A stretch of DNA of 54,383 nucleotides from CALMEH01 sp964548225 (GTDB lineage: Bacteria > Acidobacteriota > Blastocatellia > Pyrinomonadales > Pyrinomonadaceae), in assembly GCA_964548225.1 (NCBI GenBank), contig CAZJQP010000025.1, positions 1 through 54,383 on the forward strand, given 5' to 3'. The notes beneath the pieces were generated by a model. That model worked only from the letters and a program-made list of their open reading frames with translations, was not told the DNA's origin and ran no database searches. Positions 33,332 to 41,386 of the stretch are shown here, in pieces. Each line of letters starts with the position of its first letter. The first letter of the stretch is position 1. A program made the position numbers and the translations under genes.

Positions 33332-34837
33332 GTGGCACAATTACACGAACATCAAGCAAAAAAGATCTTAGCCGAAAACGGAATCGAAATTCCGCACGGG
33401 CTAGTCGCGCTTGATTCAAAAACGGCGCGTGAAATTGCCGAAAATCTTAGTAACGAAATTGTGATTAAGGCGCAAATTCATTCGACATCGCGGGCGGCTT
33501 CGGGCGGAATTTGTTTTGCTTCAAACGCAGACGAAGCCGAAAAAATTGCCGATGAATTGATTGGAAAAGAAATCGCCGGAAATCTTTGCGAAGCGGTTTT
33601 GATTGATGAAAAAGCCGAAATTGAGCGCGAATTTTATCTCGGATTTATCATTGACACGGTTTTGAAACGTCCGACTTTGCTTTTCTCGAATGCCGGTGGA
33701 AGCGGCATCGAAGAACGCGCCGATTCGATGCGGAAATTGGTTTGTTCAATTCGCCGCGAACCAACGATTGATGAGATAAAAACGATTTGCAATGATGAAA
33801 AAATCGCCGGAATTCTGCAAAAACTTTACCGAACAGCCAAATCGTGCGAAGCGCGAACAGCGGAAATCAATCCGCTTGCGCTTTTGAAAGACGGTAGATT
33901 AGTTGCGCTTGATGCGCGAATTTCGGTTGATGATTACGCGGTTTTTCGCCACGAAGACTTACCAATCGAAATGGCGCGAGAACTCGGACACACGCCCACA
34001 AAATTAGAAAAAATTGCGTGGGAAGTCGAAAAAGACGACTTTCGCGGCACGTTTTACTTCGTTGAAATTATCGAAGACCAATCAAAAATCGAAAATCAAA
34101 AATCGAAAATCGGCTTTCACGGCGCAGGCGGCGGCGGTTCGATGGCATCTTTGGACGCGGCGCAACGCAATGGTTTATCCCCCGCTTGTTATGTTGACAC
34201 GAGCGGAAATCCGCCGGCATCGAAAGTTTATCGGGCGGCGAAAATTATTCTTTCGATTCCCGACATCAAAGGTTATTTTTTGTCAGGTTCGGGCGTGGCA
34301 AGTCAAGAACAATTCGGCTTGGCACGAGCCGTAATAAAAGCGTTTTTAGAAGTTCAACCAAAAATTCCGGCAGTTTTAAGATTGGGCGGTAACGGCGAAG
34401 ACATTGCGAAAGACTTAGTTGAACGCTACGCCGAATTTTTACCCGCTCCGATTGAAGCCTATCAAAAAAAAGATTCAGCGGATTTTTGTGCCGCACGTTT
34501 GCGAGAACTAATCTTTAAAACAAAGGCGCAAAATAGCAAAGACGCAAAGGAGAAGAAAAATGATAAAAATTTTTCGGCAGATTACACTTTTAAATCCAAA
34601 ACAGGAACGGTTTCTTTTGATTATTCGCAATTAAATAAGTTTTCAGCCGAAAAAATTGTCGAATCTTGTCCACAAAAGATTTTAAGATTAGACGAAAATG
34701 ACCAACCAATTTTAGCCATTGAAGCCGAAGAAGCGGAACGCGGGAAATGTTCGGAATGTTTGGCGTGCGAGTTTGCGAGTTTGAATTTGGGGTTGAGTGC
34801 AGTGAAGATTGATTTTCCAATAGATGGTTTGAATTAG
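33332..34837 (+). CDS. SucC-like acyl-CoA synthetase beta subunit with C-terminal [4Fe-4S]-like motif
   Basis: 501 residues from GTG 33332 (MAQLHEHQAKKILAENGIEI). The ATP-grasp domain spans 1-225; the CoA-ligase part has GAGGGGSMASLDAA and GNPPASKVYRAAKII near 265-310. Normal SucC is about 390 aa. The extra 110 residues end in CP (near 446) and CSECLAC (Cys near 473, 476, 479), the ligand pattern of a single-cluster ferredoxin. Two low-complexity stretches near 250-260 and 397-410 are encoded by words found in intergenic repeats. With the SucD-like subunit it may form a citryl-CoA-synthetase-like enzyme. The operator is just upstream. Confidence 0.85.
   Translation: MAQLHEHQAKKILAENGIEIPHGLVALDSKTAREIAENLSNEIVIKAQIHSTSRAASGGICFASNADEAEKIADELIGKEIAGNLCEAVLIDEKAEIEREFYLGFIIDTVLKRPTLLFSNAGGSGIEERADSMRKLVCSIRREPTIDEIKTICNDEKIAGILQKLYRTAKSCEARTAEINPLALLKDGRLVALDARISVDDYAVFRHEDLPIEMARELGHTPTKLEKIAWEVEKDDFRGTFYFVEIIEDQSKIENQKSKIGFHGAGGGGSMASLDAAQRNGLSPACYVDTSGNPPASKVYRAAKIILSIPDIKGYFLSGSGVASQEQFGLARAVIKAFLEVQPKIPAVLRLGGNGEDIAKDLVERYAEFLPAPIEAYQKKDSADFCAARLRELIFKTKAQNSKDAKEKKNDKNFSADYTFKSKTGTVSFDYSQLNKFSAEKIVESCPQKILRLDENDQPILAIEAEEAERGKCSECLACEFASLNLGLSAVKIDFPIDGLN
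34079..34111. repeat. In-frame AAAATC low-complexity insert inside SucC-like gene
   Basis: Reads as SKIENQKSKI in the protein and consists of AAAATC/GAAAATC words like those of the intergenic repeat at 32603-32666. Confidence 0.6.
34521..34560. repeat. In-frame GCAAAGACGCAAAG insert inside SucC-like gene
   Basis: Encodes TKAQNSKDAKEKKN. The words GGCGCAAAATAGCAAAGACG match the intergenic repeats at 29647-29747 and 38164-38240. Confidence 0.65.
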
Positions 34838-34850
34838 GAGTATTAAATTT

Positions 34851-35216
34851 ATGAAGCAAGTGCCTGAAGCTCTTTTGTTTATGCTAGGCGCGTGGAATGA
34901 GCGAAATTTAGATAAAATCCGTTCGCATATTGATAAATGTATCTCGGATAAAATTGTTTTTGCCGACCCGGACAATTTTGTTCAAGGCAAGGATGAATTT
35001 ACCGAAATGATTGTTCGTTTTCGTCAAGAAAATCCCGAAGCTATACTCAAACCGATAAGCGGTATGGATTCGCATCACAATCGTTTTCGTTACTGGTGGG
35101 GGAATTTTGTTGGCGGTGTGATGACAGTTAAAGGTTTTGACGTTGTGCAATTAGACGAAAACGGTTTGGTTGAACGGGTTGACGGATTTTTCGGCGATTT
35201 GCCAACTTTGGGATAA
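34851..35216 (+). CDS. NTF2/SnoaL-like protein
   Basis: 121 residues: LLFMLGAWNERNLDKIRSHI, a DPDNFVQGKDEFTEMIVRF segment, and FRYWWGNFVGGVMTVKGFDV with VERVDGFFGDLP. This is the cone-shaped NTF2 fold used by small isomerases, hydratases and binding proteins. Set between the SucC- and SucD-like genes with 13-bp and 2-bp gaps, so it is probably a pathway component. No clear catalytic His/Asp pair can be assigned. Confidence 0.8.
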   Translation: MKQVPEALLFMLGAWNERNLDKIRSHIDKCISDKIVFADPDNFVQGKDEFTEMIVRFRQENPEAILKPISGMDSHHNRFRYWWGNFVGGVMTVKGFDVVQLDENGLVERVDGFFGDLPTLG

Positions 35217-35218
35217 TA

Positions 35219-36118
35219 GTGTCAATTCTAATAGATCAACACAAAAAAGTTATCGTCCAAGGCATCACAGGACGCGAAGGTTCGGCACGAGCAAAATTGA
35301 TGCTTGATTACGGAACAAATGTTGTCGGCGGATGCACTCCAAATCGTGGCGGGCAGGAAGTTCACGGTTTGCCTGTGTTTAATTCTGTTAAAGAAACGGT
35401 TGATGCGCTTGGAAAAATTGATGTGAGCGTTATTTTCGTTCCTGCTCCGCGAGTTAAAGCGGCGGCGATTGAAGCGATTGAGGCGGGCGTTCCGCTAATT
35501 GCGTTGATTGCCGACAGAGTTCCGCTTTATGATGTTTTGGAAGTTTGCGAAGTCGCGGACGAACACGGCGCGAAGTTTGTCGGACCGAACACGGTTGGCG
35601 TGATGTCGCCCGAAAAAGCGGTTCTGGGAATGATGGGCGGACGTGCGGAAACGGCGCGGGAATGGTTTCATTCGGGCGAGGTCGGGATTATGTCCAGAAG
35701 TGGTGGACTTTCGGCTTCGACGGGTTATTATATCTGCCAAACAGGAATCGGAATTTCGACAATTTGCCACGTCGGGGGCGATTCGGTCATCGGTCTGACT
35801 TTTCCCGAAGTGGCGCAAATGTTTGAAAATGATGAAGATACAAAACTAATCGTGATGATTGGCGAAATCGGCGGTTCACAGGAAGAACAAGTCGCGGATT
35901 TGGTAGCAAGCGGGAAAATCACCAAACCGATTGTCGCCTACATCGGCGGAAAAGCCGCGCAATCCGGCACACGCTATTCGCACGCGGGCGCAATCATCGA
36001 AGGCGGAAAAGGAACTTGGGCTGGAAAGGTTGAAAGATTAAATGAGGTTGGTGTAATGATTGTTGAGCAATTCGGCGACATTCCAAAAACAGTTCAAAAA
36101 GTTTTAGCCACGAATTAA
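35219..36118 (+). CDS. SucD-like acyl-CoA synthetase alpha subunit
   Basis: 299 residues from GTG 35219. CoA-binding Rossmann part (VIVQGITGREGSARAKLML), GPNTVGVMSPEK, and the phosphohistidine loop RYSHAGAII with His255. It forms an acyl-CoA with the SucC-like partner through acyl and His phosphates. The same family supplies succinyl-, malyl- and citryl-CoA synthetases. The absence of TCA genes and the presence of a citryl-CoA-lyase-like gene argue for a substrate other than succinate. Confidence 0.92.
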   Translation: MSILIDQHKKVIVQGITGREGSARAKLMLDYGTNVVGGCTPNRGGQEVHGLPVFNSVKETVDALGKIDVSVIFVPAPRVKAAAIEAIEAGVPLIALIADRVPLYDVLEVCEVADEHGAKFVGPNTVGVMSPEKAVLGMMGGRAETAREWFHSGEVGIMSRSGGLSASTGYYICQTGIGISTICHVGGDSVIGLTFPEVAQMFENDEDTKLIVMIGEIGGSQEEQVADLVASGKITKPIVAYIGGKAAQSGTRYSHAGAIIEGGKGTWAGKVERLNEVGVMIVEQFGDIPKTVQKVLATN

Positions 36119-36158
36119 CACGAAATTTCACGAAAAAATTTTCGTGAAATTTCGCGTT
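36117..36158. repeat. 20-bp inverted repeat (AACACGAAATTTCACG words)
   Basis: Arms 36117-36136 and 36139-36158, 19 of 20 complementary; the left arm begins in the sucD-like stop codon. Possible terminator. Confidence 0.8.
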
Positions 36159-36188
36159 CTTTTGTGAGCAAAAAAATCGGAGAAATTT

Positions 36189-37055
36189 ATGAAAAAACTG
36201 ATTCTATTCGTAACAATAATTTGTTTATCGGCAACATTTTCGTTTGCACAAAAGAAGATGAAGCGGACTCCCGAACAACTTCGGTTGGAGGCGACTTACG
36301 CACGCCCCGATGGTAAGGATTTTATCTTTACGATTCGCGGTTCGGCGTATGCTTTTATTCCGGGCGAGCGTCCTTTTAAACTTTTCGGATTGGACGGCTA
36401 CAATATTCGCCGTCGCGTTGAAACGCCGGAAAAAGACGGTTTTTTCTTAGCCACGCGAGAAATTGTTTTTTATACCGATCCGAAAACGGGCGAAATTATC
36501 AATGAATGGGAAAATCCTTGGACAAAAGAAAAAGCGGAAGTTTTTCATATCGCCAACGATCCCGTGAACAGTCGGATTCGTGTGAAAGATGGTAAATATA
36601 TTTCGGTTTCGATGGACGGCAAGCGCGAATTCGGCGAATCGGCGGCGGCGGAAGAATACGGCGATTATCTCGTTTGGCATACAGACGTTTTTCCGTTTTA
36701 TCCCGTTCCGAATCTCACAAAAACTTATACTGCCGCCGAACTTTTCGATTTTTATGTGCCGAAAAAATATCTTTATAACAACGAAATCCCGAAAAATGTT
36801 TTCGTCAGTTGGACGCGGGTTGGACCGTGGCTTCCGTGGATGAAAATGGACAATAAAGACGGTATTATCGTCTATCACGCCCGCAGTGAAAGACTTGAAG
36901 ATTGGAACGCTTTGCCCGAAAAAGTCAAAGCGCGGGTAAAAAAAGATTTTCCGGTTTATATGACCGCGCCGGACAAAGTTGATCCCAACGGCAAAAATGA
37001 AACATCTTGGACTTACTACAACCGTATTATGGAAGAGCGCAAGAAGAAACAATGA
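36189..37055 (+). CDS. Secreted DUF1838-family protein
   Basis: 288 residues with signal peptide MKKLILFVTIICLSATFSFAQ. Matches the DUF1838 layout: FTIRGSAYAFIPGERPFKLF near the N-terminus, NEWENPWTKEKAEVFHIAND, DVFPFYPVP, and SWTRVGPWLPWMKMD followed by HARSERL. The enzymatic role is unknown; members are seen near catabolic genes. The TGA stop overlaps the next gene's ATG (ATGA). Confidence 0.85.
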   Translation: MKKLILFVTIICLSATFSFAQKKMKRTPEQLRLEATYARPDGKDFIFTIRGSAYAFIPGERPFKLFGLDGYNIRRRVETPEKDGFFLATREIVFYTDPKTGEIINEWENPWTKEKAEVFHIANDPVNSRIRVKDGKYISVSMDGKREFGESAAAEEYGDYLVWHTDVFPFYPVPNLTKTYTAAELFDFYVPKKYLYNNEIPKNVFVSWTRVGPWLPWMKMDNKDGIIVYHARSERLEDWNALPEKVKARVKKDFPVYMTAPDKVDPNGKNETSWTYYNRIMEERKKKQ

Positions 37056-38161
37056 AACGGAAAATGGAAAGTGGAAAACGGAAAATTCTGGTTGTATTAA
37101 TTTTGCATTTTGCATTTTGTATTTTTAATTCAACAGAGCTTATGGCACAAGAAACATCAATCGGCGGCGTTTATGAAGTCGGCATAGGCGCAACAGACGA
37201 GAAACCTTTAATTGCATATTTCGAGCGTTTTGGTTATCGCGTCGGAAATACGGGCGAAATTTCGGCGAAAGACGCGAAAAAACTTTATGGCGTTGATTCC
37301 AAACTGAAATCTATTCGGCTTTTGCATCAAGACAGCGACCACGGTTTGATTCGGATTATGGTTTGGGAAAATCCCGTGAATGAAGGTTTGCAGATGTCGC
37401 GGATGAATGTTTTGGGAAATCGTTGGGGAGCGATGATGACAGCAGATATTTATAATCTGCAAAATCACGCCGAAGAAGCGATTGCACAAAAACGCGAGAT
37501 TTTTATGGTCGAACCGCAACGCGCCGAAATTTATAAACTCGAAAAACGTCCGATTCCATTTCTTGAAAATTATGCAACTGTCCGCGAAATGTGTTTGATT
37601 CAACCGCTCATAAGACAGATTTTGTTTCAGAGATTCGGATATAATTTGGCAAATTACGGCAAAATCAATCAGGAATCTTTTTTCAAATCATCGCAAATCA
37701 CACATTTCGGAATGGTTGTTTATCGCAATCAGGAAAATTTGAATTTTTACGATAAAGTCTTGGGTTTATTGAAAGTTAAGGAAAACACCAATTTCGATTC
37801 CGATTACAATAATCCATCTTCACGCGCCGTTTTCAGCCTCGAAAAGCATCAAAAATACGGCGCAACGGATTTCGATAATCCGAAAAGCTCAACTAATCCG
37901 GCAAACGCACTTTCGGGCAGACTGAAAATTATTTGGTTTTCGGAAGATTCAAAATTAGAGAATAAATTCGAATATTCAAAACCGGGCAGTTTGGGCTATT
38001 CGCTCTACACTTATCGCGTCAAAGGCATCGAAAAATACCACGAAAAAGTAAAGCAAAGCAACTCAACAAACGTAACCGAAATAAACAAAAACGAATTTGG
38101 TGAACGCTCGTTTTCATTCATCGCGCCGGACGGATATTTTTGGACTATTTTGGGGGAGTAA
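37052..38161 (+). CDS. Secreted two-VOC-domain protein with repeat-derived signal peptide
   Basis: 369 residues from ATG 37052, overlapping the DUF1838 stop. N-terminus MKRKMESGKRKILVVLILHF then AFCIFNSTELMAQ fits a signal peptide, yet its DNA is the GGAAAATGG/CATTTTGCATTTTG repeat seen between genes. Body: TSIGGVYEVGIGATDEKPLI plus FERFGYRVGN, and a second unit QITHFGMVVYRNQENLNFYD...VLGLLKV, both betaalphabetabetabeta VOC units as in glyoxalase/dioxygenase folds. It ends with SFSFIAPDGYFWTILGE. Metal ligands cannot be assigned with certainty. Probably periplasmic. Confidence 0.75.
   Translation: MKRKMESGKRKILVVLILHFAFCIFNSTELMAQETSIGGVYEVGIGATDEKPLIAYFERFGYRVGNTGEISAKDAKKLYGVDSKLKSIRLLHQDSDHGLIRIMVWENPVNEGLQMSRMNVLGNRWGAMMTADIYNLQNHAEEAIAQKREIFMVEPQRAEIYKLEKRPIPFLENYATVREMCLIQPLIRQILFQRFGYNLANYGKINQESFFKSSQITHFGMVVYRNQENLNFYDKVLGLLKVKENTNFDSDYNNPSSRAVFSLEKHQKYGATDFDNPKSSTNPANALSGRLKIIWFSEDSKLENKFEYSKPGSLGYSLYTYRVKGIEKYHEKVKQSNSTNVTEINKNEFGERSFSFIAPDGYFWTILGE
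37063..37131. repeat. Low-complexity inverted repeat inside the VOC gene signal peptide
   Basis: Words GGAAAATGGAAAGTGGAAAA on the left and ATTTTGCATTTTGCATTTTG on the right, the same type as 3751-3806. Confidence 0.65.
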
Positions 38162-38163
38162 TT

Positions 38164-38240
38164 TTAACGCAAAGATGCAAAGATGCAAAGATTTTTATTG
38201 TTTTCCTTTGCTTCTTTGCGCTTTTGCATCTTGACGTTAA
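38164..38240. repeat. Inverted repeat (GCAAAGATGCAAAG words)
   Basis: Left 38164-38190, right 38206-38240 (gapped). Same word family as 29647-29747. It fills the gap between the VOC and SDR genes. Confidence 0.75.
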
Positions 38241-38249
38241 ATTAAAACT

Positions 38250-39023
38250 ATGAAAAATAAAGTTGCAATTATCACAGGAAGCAGTAGCGGAATCGGTTTG
38301 GCGATTGCGGAAACACTTGCAAAATCCGAGGTTAGCGTTGTTTTGAACGGACGCAACGCAGAAAAATTAAATGCCGCCGAGGCACAAATTGCATCTTTGG
38401 GCGGCAAAGTTTTAGCTGTCCGTGCTGATGTTTCAAAAACGGAGGAAATCGAAAATCTCGTTCACGAAACGATGGAAAAATTCGGCAAAATTGATATTTT
38501 AATCAACAATGCCGCAACCGTCGGAGTCGGATACACGGTTGAAAATATGCCGCTCGAAATTTGGGATGAAATTTTGAATATCAATCTGCGTTCGGTTTTT
38601 CTGATGTGCCAAGCAACGATTCCGCATCTTAAAACAAACGGCGGCAGAATCATCAATATCGGCGGACTTTCATCAAAAAATCCGTTGCCGTTTGCGGCGG
38701 CAGATGCTTGTTCAAAAGCGGGAATTCTTGCACTGACAAGAGTTTTAGCGGCAGAACTCGGCGTATTCAAAATCACTGTCAATACTGTTATTCCCGGCTT
38801 TCAGCCTGACACGCCAACGGGAAAAATTTTCAATAAAAAGCTCGCCGAAGCATTTCACATAACACCCGAACAATCAATCGAAAGCACACGCGCCCGCACA
38901 CTTCTCAAACGCTTTGAAACAACGGATGAACTCGCCGCCACCGTCGCTTTTCTCTGCTCCGACGCAGGCGCAGGCTTTACCGGACAAAATCTTAACGTCA
39001 ATTGCGGTCTGGCAACTTACTGA
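38250..39023 (+). CDS. SDR-family oxidoreductase lacking the canonical Tyr
   Basis: 257 residues. Nucleotide loop TGSSSGIG (10-17), NNAA at 87-90, Ser near 141, and FAAADACSKAG. The catalytic YxxxK reads DxxxK: Lys156 is kept but the residue four before is Asp152. Ser141/142 are present. The fold should bind NAD(P); reductase activity may be lost or altered. It closes the long plus-strand gene series that began at 27350. No Shine-Dalgarno is obvious. Confidence 0.85.
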   Translation: MKNKVAIITGSSSGIGLAIAETLAKSEVSVVLNGRNAEKLNAAEAQIASLGGKVLAVRADVSKTEEIENLVHETMEKFGKIDILINNAATVGVGYTVENMPLEIWDEILNINLRSVFLMCQATIPHLKTNGGRIINIGGLSSKNPLPFAAADACSKAGILALTRVLAAELGVFKITVNTVIPGFQPDTPTGKIFNKKLAEAFHITPEQSIESTRARTLLKRFETTDELAATVAFLCSDAGAGFTGQNLNVNCGLATY

Positions 39024-39107
39024 TTTTTGATAAAATCATCATCTGCACACCGCCGGTTAAAATAAAGTTACTAAACATTAGTCCGAAGCAAAACTTGACA
39101 GATAAAC

Positions 39108-39572
39108 TTACTTTTTCTTGGCAATTTTTCTTAGTTTTTTGATTACGTCGTTTTCAATCGAACGAGTTGAATTTTCCATTGTTCCTAAACTCATTTTTTT
39201 GTCGGGATAATTGTCGCTCCAATTTAGAAAAACGATTTTTTCGCCGGAAAGAAAACTTTTGGTGCGAATGCTCGGTTCGACAACCGTATAAAATTCAAAA
39301 TTTTCGGTTACGATTTTGCCTTTGAAAATTTCTTTTACTTCTGCCTTCAAACGATAAAGACAATAGCCTCCACCTTTGCTATTTTCGCAATCGCCGCCAC
39401 CGATTTGGTCAATAAGTTCGAGGCTTTTGATTCGGATGTGGACAACAGCATCTACTTCATTAAAATCGGATTTCAAAAGCGATGACGAATAAAAATCGTT
39501 CTGCGCCAAAATATTTTGTGCTGAAACGAAAACCAGTGCGGTTAAAAAAACGAAAATTCTCAAATTTCTCAT
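39108..39572 (-). CDS. Secreted hypothetical protein, 154 aa
   Basis: Signal peptide MRNLRIFVFLTALVFVSAQNILAQ. Body with beta strands (VDAVVHIRIKSLELID, YRLKAEVKEIFKGK, ENFEFYTVVEP, SGEKIVFLNWSDN) and a Cys pair (GGDCENSKGGGYC). The layout resembles the TIMP-like fold of periplasmic proteins seen in many bacteria, but this is a loose resemblance. Confidence 0.65.
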   Translation of the reverse strand: MRNLRIFVFLTALVFVSAQNILAQNDFYSSSLLKSDFNEVDAVVHIRIKSLELIDQIGGGDCENSKGGGYCLYRLKAEVKEIFKGKIVTENFEFYTVVEPSIRTKSFLSGEKIVFLNWSDNYPDKKMSLGTMENSTRSIENDVIKKLRKIAKKK

Positions 39573-39678
39573 AAACTAATTTCTCAAAAAAATTACACTA
39601 CTTGCCATTTTCATCTAATTTATGCCAAAGTCAAGATATAAGTTTTACAAAATTTTTGCGGGAGAAATTGAAAAAAAT

Positions 39679-40011
39679 ATGCCGAAAATTACTGCGGAAA
39701 CGGCAAACGGAACGATGGCTTTTGAAGCCGAAGAAGGACGCAAGCTCGTGCTTTGTTTAGAAGATAACGGTGTTGATATTTTGCACAGGTGCGGCGGAAA
39801 TGCGCGTTGCACGACTTGTCGCGTTGAGGTTTTATCGGGCGATCCGGGCGAAATCGGCGAAGCCGAAGCTGCGATTTTAGCAACGAAAACAGACTTGGGC
39901 GACCACGCACGGCTTTCGTGTCAGGTGCGCGTGATTGACGATTTGCACGTCAAAGTTATGAGACAAGCAAGCGTCGAAGGAATGGATGCAGGTGGAAGAC
40001 CTGTTGAGTAA
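39679..40011 (+). CDS. 2Fe-2S ferredoxin
   Basis: 110 residues from ATG 39679 (MPKITAETANGTMAFEAEEG); an upstream ATG at 39622 is possible. Cluster ligands HRCGGNARCTTCRVEVL and the later LSCQV make the C-x5-C-x2-C...C plant/adrenodoxin-type pattern. Electron carrier, cytoplasmic. Partner unknown; the nearest redox genes are SOD and, farther off, LipA. Confidence 0.88.
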   Translation: MPKITAETANGTMAFEAEEGRKLVLCLEDNGVDILHRCGGNARCTTCRVEVLSGDPGEIGEAEAAILATKTDLGDHARLSCQVRVIDDLHVKVMRQASVEGMDAGGRPVE

Positions 40012-40068
40012 GTGAGAAGTGAGAACTAAAAATAAGAAGTATAAAGTTATAATTTAAGGAGTTAGAAA

Positions 40069-40671
40069 ATGGGTTGGAATACGATTTATAAAGCAAAATC
40101 TTGGGATTTGAGTGATTTGACAGGCATTTCCAATGAAACTTTGGCAATGCACTTTAAACTTTACGAAGGTTACGTTACGAATACGAATGTTTTGAACGAA
40201 AAAATCGCCGAATTGATGAAAAACGGCTCGCTCGACGCGACGCAAATGGCGGCTTTTTCAGAACTCAAACGTCGTTACGGTTTCGAGTATAATGGAATGG
40301 TTTTGCACGAATATTATTTCGACAATATGCAAAAACAAGGCACGGGCGATGCCGCTAAAGATTCGGCTTTTGCAAAAGCGGCGGAAGCAGGTTTCGGAAG
40401 TTATGAAACTTGGAAAAACGATTTTGTCAGTGTCGGCAAAATGCGCGGTGTCGGTTGGGCGATTACTTACGCCGACGGCGACGGAAATCTTTCAAATCAT
40501 TGGATTTCGCTCCACGAAGAAGGCAATATTGCAGGTTACAAACCGATTCTCGTGATGGACGTTTGGGAACACGCCTTCATCAAAGATTACGCGCCGGTTG
40601 ACCGTCCGAAATATATCGAGGCTTTTTTCTCGAACATAAATTGGGATACTGTTAATTCACGTTTAGGTTAA
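40069..40671 (+). CDS. Superoxide dismutase, Fe/Mn family
   Basis: 200 residues, AAGGAG Shine-Dalgarno. Metal ligands H28 (MHFKLYEGYV), H80 (VLHEYYF), D164 and H168 (VMDVWEHAF). Disproportionates superoxide in the cytoplasm. The family's usual DVWEHAYY/LDY appears as DVWEHAFIKDY. Metal (Fe or Mn) cannot be told. Followed by a T-rich hairpin. Confidence 0.92.
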   Translation: MGWNTIYKAKSWDLSDLTGISNETLAMHFKLYEGYVTNTNVLNEKIAELMKNGSLDATQMAAFSELKRRYGFEYNGMVLHEYYFDNMQKQGTGDAAKDSAFAKAAEAGFGSYETWKNDFVSVGKMRGVGWAITYADGDGNLSNHWISLHEEGNIAGYKPILVMDVWEHAFIKDYAPVDRPKYIEAFFSNINWDTVNSRLG

Positions 40672-40692
40672 AAGCGAAATGTGAAAAAGATT

Positions 40693-40738
40693 AAAAGTGA
40701 AAAAGTTCAGCTTAATGCAAAAGAACTTTTTCACTTTT
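40693..40738 (+). terminator. Rho-independent-like terminator after SOD
   Basis: Perfect 16-bp arms (40693-40708 and 40723-40738) followed by a T-run. Low GC in the stem, so efficiency is uncertain. It may also serve the convergent gene at 40762. Confidence 0.65.
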
Positions 40739-40761
40739 TTTTACTTTAAACTTTTGGATTT

Positions 40762-41196
40762 TTAATCGTGTGTGTGTCCGTGTTCTGCCATATCTGCATA
40801 AAGCAAACCTGTGTATTCGTGAACGATTTTAATGGTGCAAAGCACAACGTGGTCAACTTCTTTAGTAGTGAACCAAGGTCCGATAGCAACGTGAAAACGA
40901 TTTTTCTCGTCCTTCCAACATTCCAAATTTTCTAAATTAACAGCTTCTACAACATAATCAATATCAGCATTTTCAGGTAAATGCACAATAACCGACGTGC
41001 GCTCGGCACGTTCCAAGCACCATTCGGCATTAAGCCCGACGGTTAGCTTAAATCCAATGCAAACATCTTCTGCCACTGCCGCAAGAGCATTTTGGGTCGC
41101 ATCTAACAGACGTTTTTGCATATACGGAACTTTTGAACCGGGCGGAGCAGTAATTATTCCACCATCAAACAAAATCTGTGGAACTCGCCAAGCCAT
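40762..41196 (-). CDS. Hypothetical protein, 144 aa
   Basis: From ATG 41196 (MAWRVPQILFDGGIITAPPG). Cytoplasmic, about one third charged, with a His-rich tail (DMAEHGHTHD). ENADIDYVVEAVNLENLEC and DHVVLCTIKIVHEYTG suggest alternating helices and strands. Leader ends AAAAATTATGG, like the cassette at 10180-11636, which could be coincidence. Family not recognised. Confidence 0.65.
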   Translation of the reverse strand: MAWRVPQILFDGGIITAPPGSKVPYMQKRLLDATQNALAAVAEDVCIGFKLTVGLNAEWCLERAERTSVIVHLPENADIDYVVEAVNLENLECWKDEKNRFHVAIGPWFTTKEVDHVVLCTIKIVHEYTGLLYADMAEHGHTHD

Positions 41197-41301
41197 AATT
41201 TTTGTGCCGCGCACAGGCGGACCGCCTGTAATTGCATTTTCTCAGAAATGCGACCAACGTCCGCGCCATCTTTCAGTCATAATTTTCAAAAAAAGGGAAA
41301 A

Positions 41302-41352
41302 CCGTCTCTAACGCCTACGACAATTTTTGTCGCCATCGGGCATTAAAGACGG
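41302..41352. repeat. Compound stem-loop CCGTCT/AGACGG with inner CGACAA hairpin
   Basis: Outer CCGTCT (41302-41307) pairs with AGACGG (41347-41352); inner CGACAA (41318-41323) pairs with TTGTCG (41327-41332). Located downstream of the zinc-ribbon gene on the minus strand; terminator- or REP-like. Confidence 0.6.
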
Positions 41353-41386
41353 CTGGAATAATTTTATGAAAATTGAATTGGCGTGT

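Noticed and set aside
33332..36118. Ordinary succinyl-CoA synthetase of the TCA cycle
   Set aside because: The genes are split by an NTF2-like gene, carry a catabolic operator, and the beta subunit has a ferredoxin-like tail; a TCA role is less likely, though not excluded.
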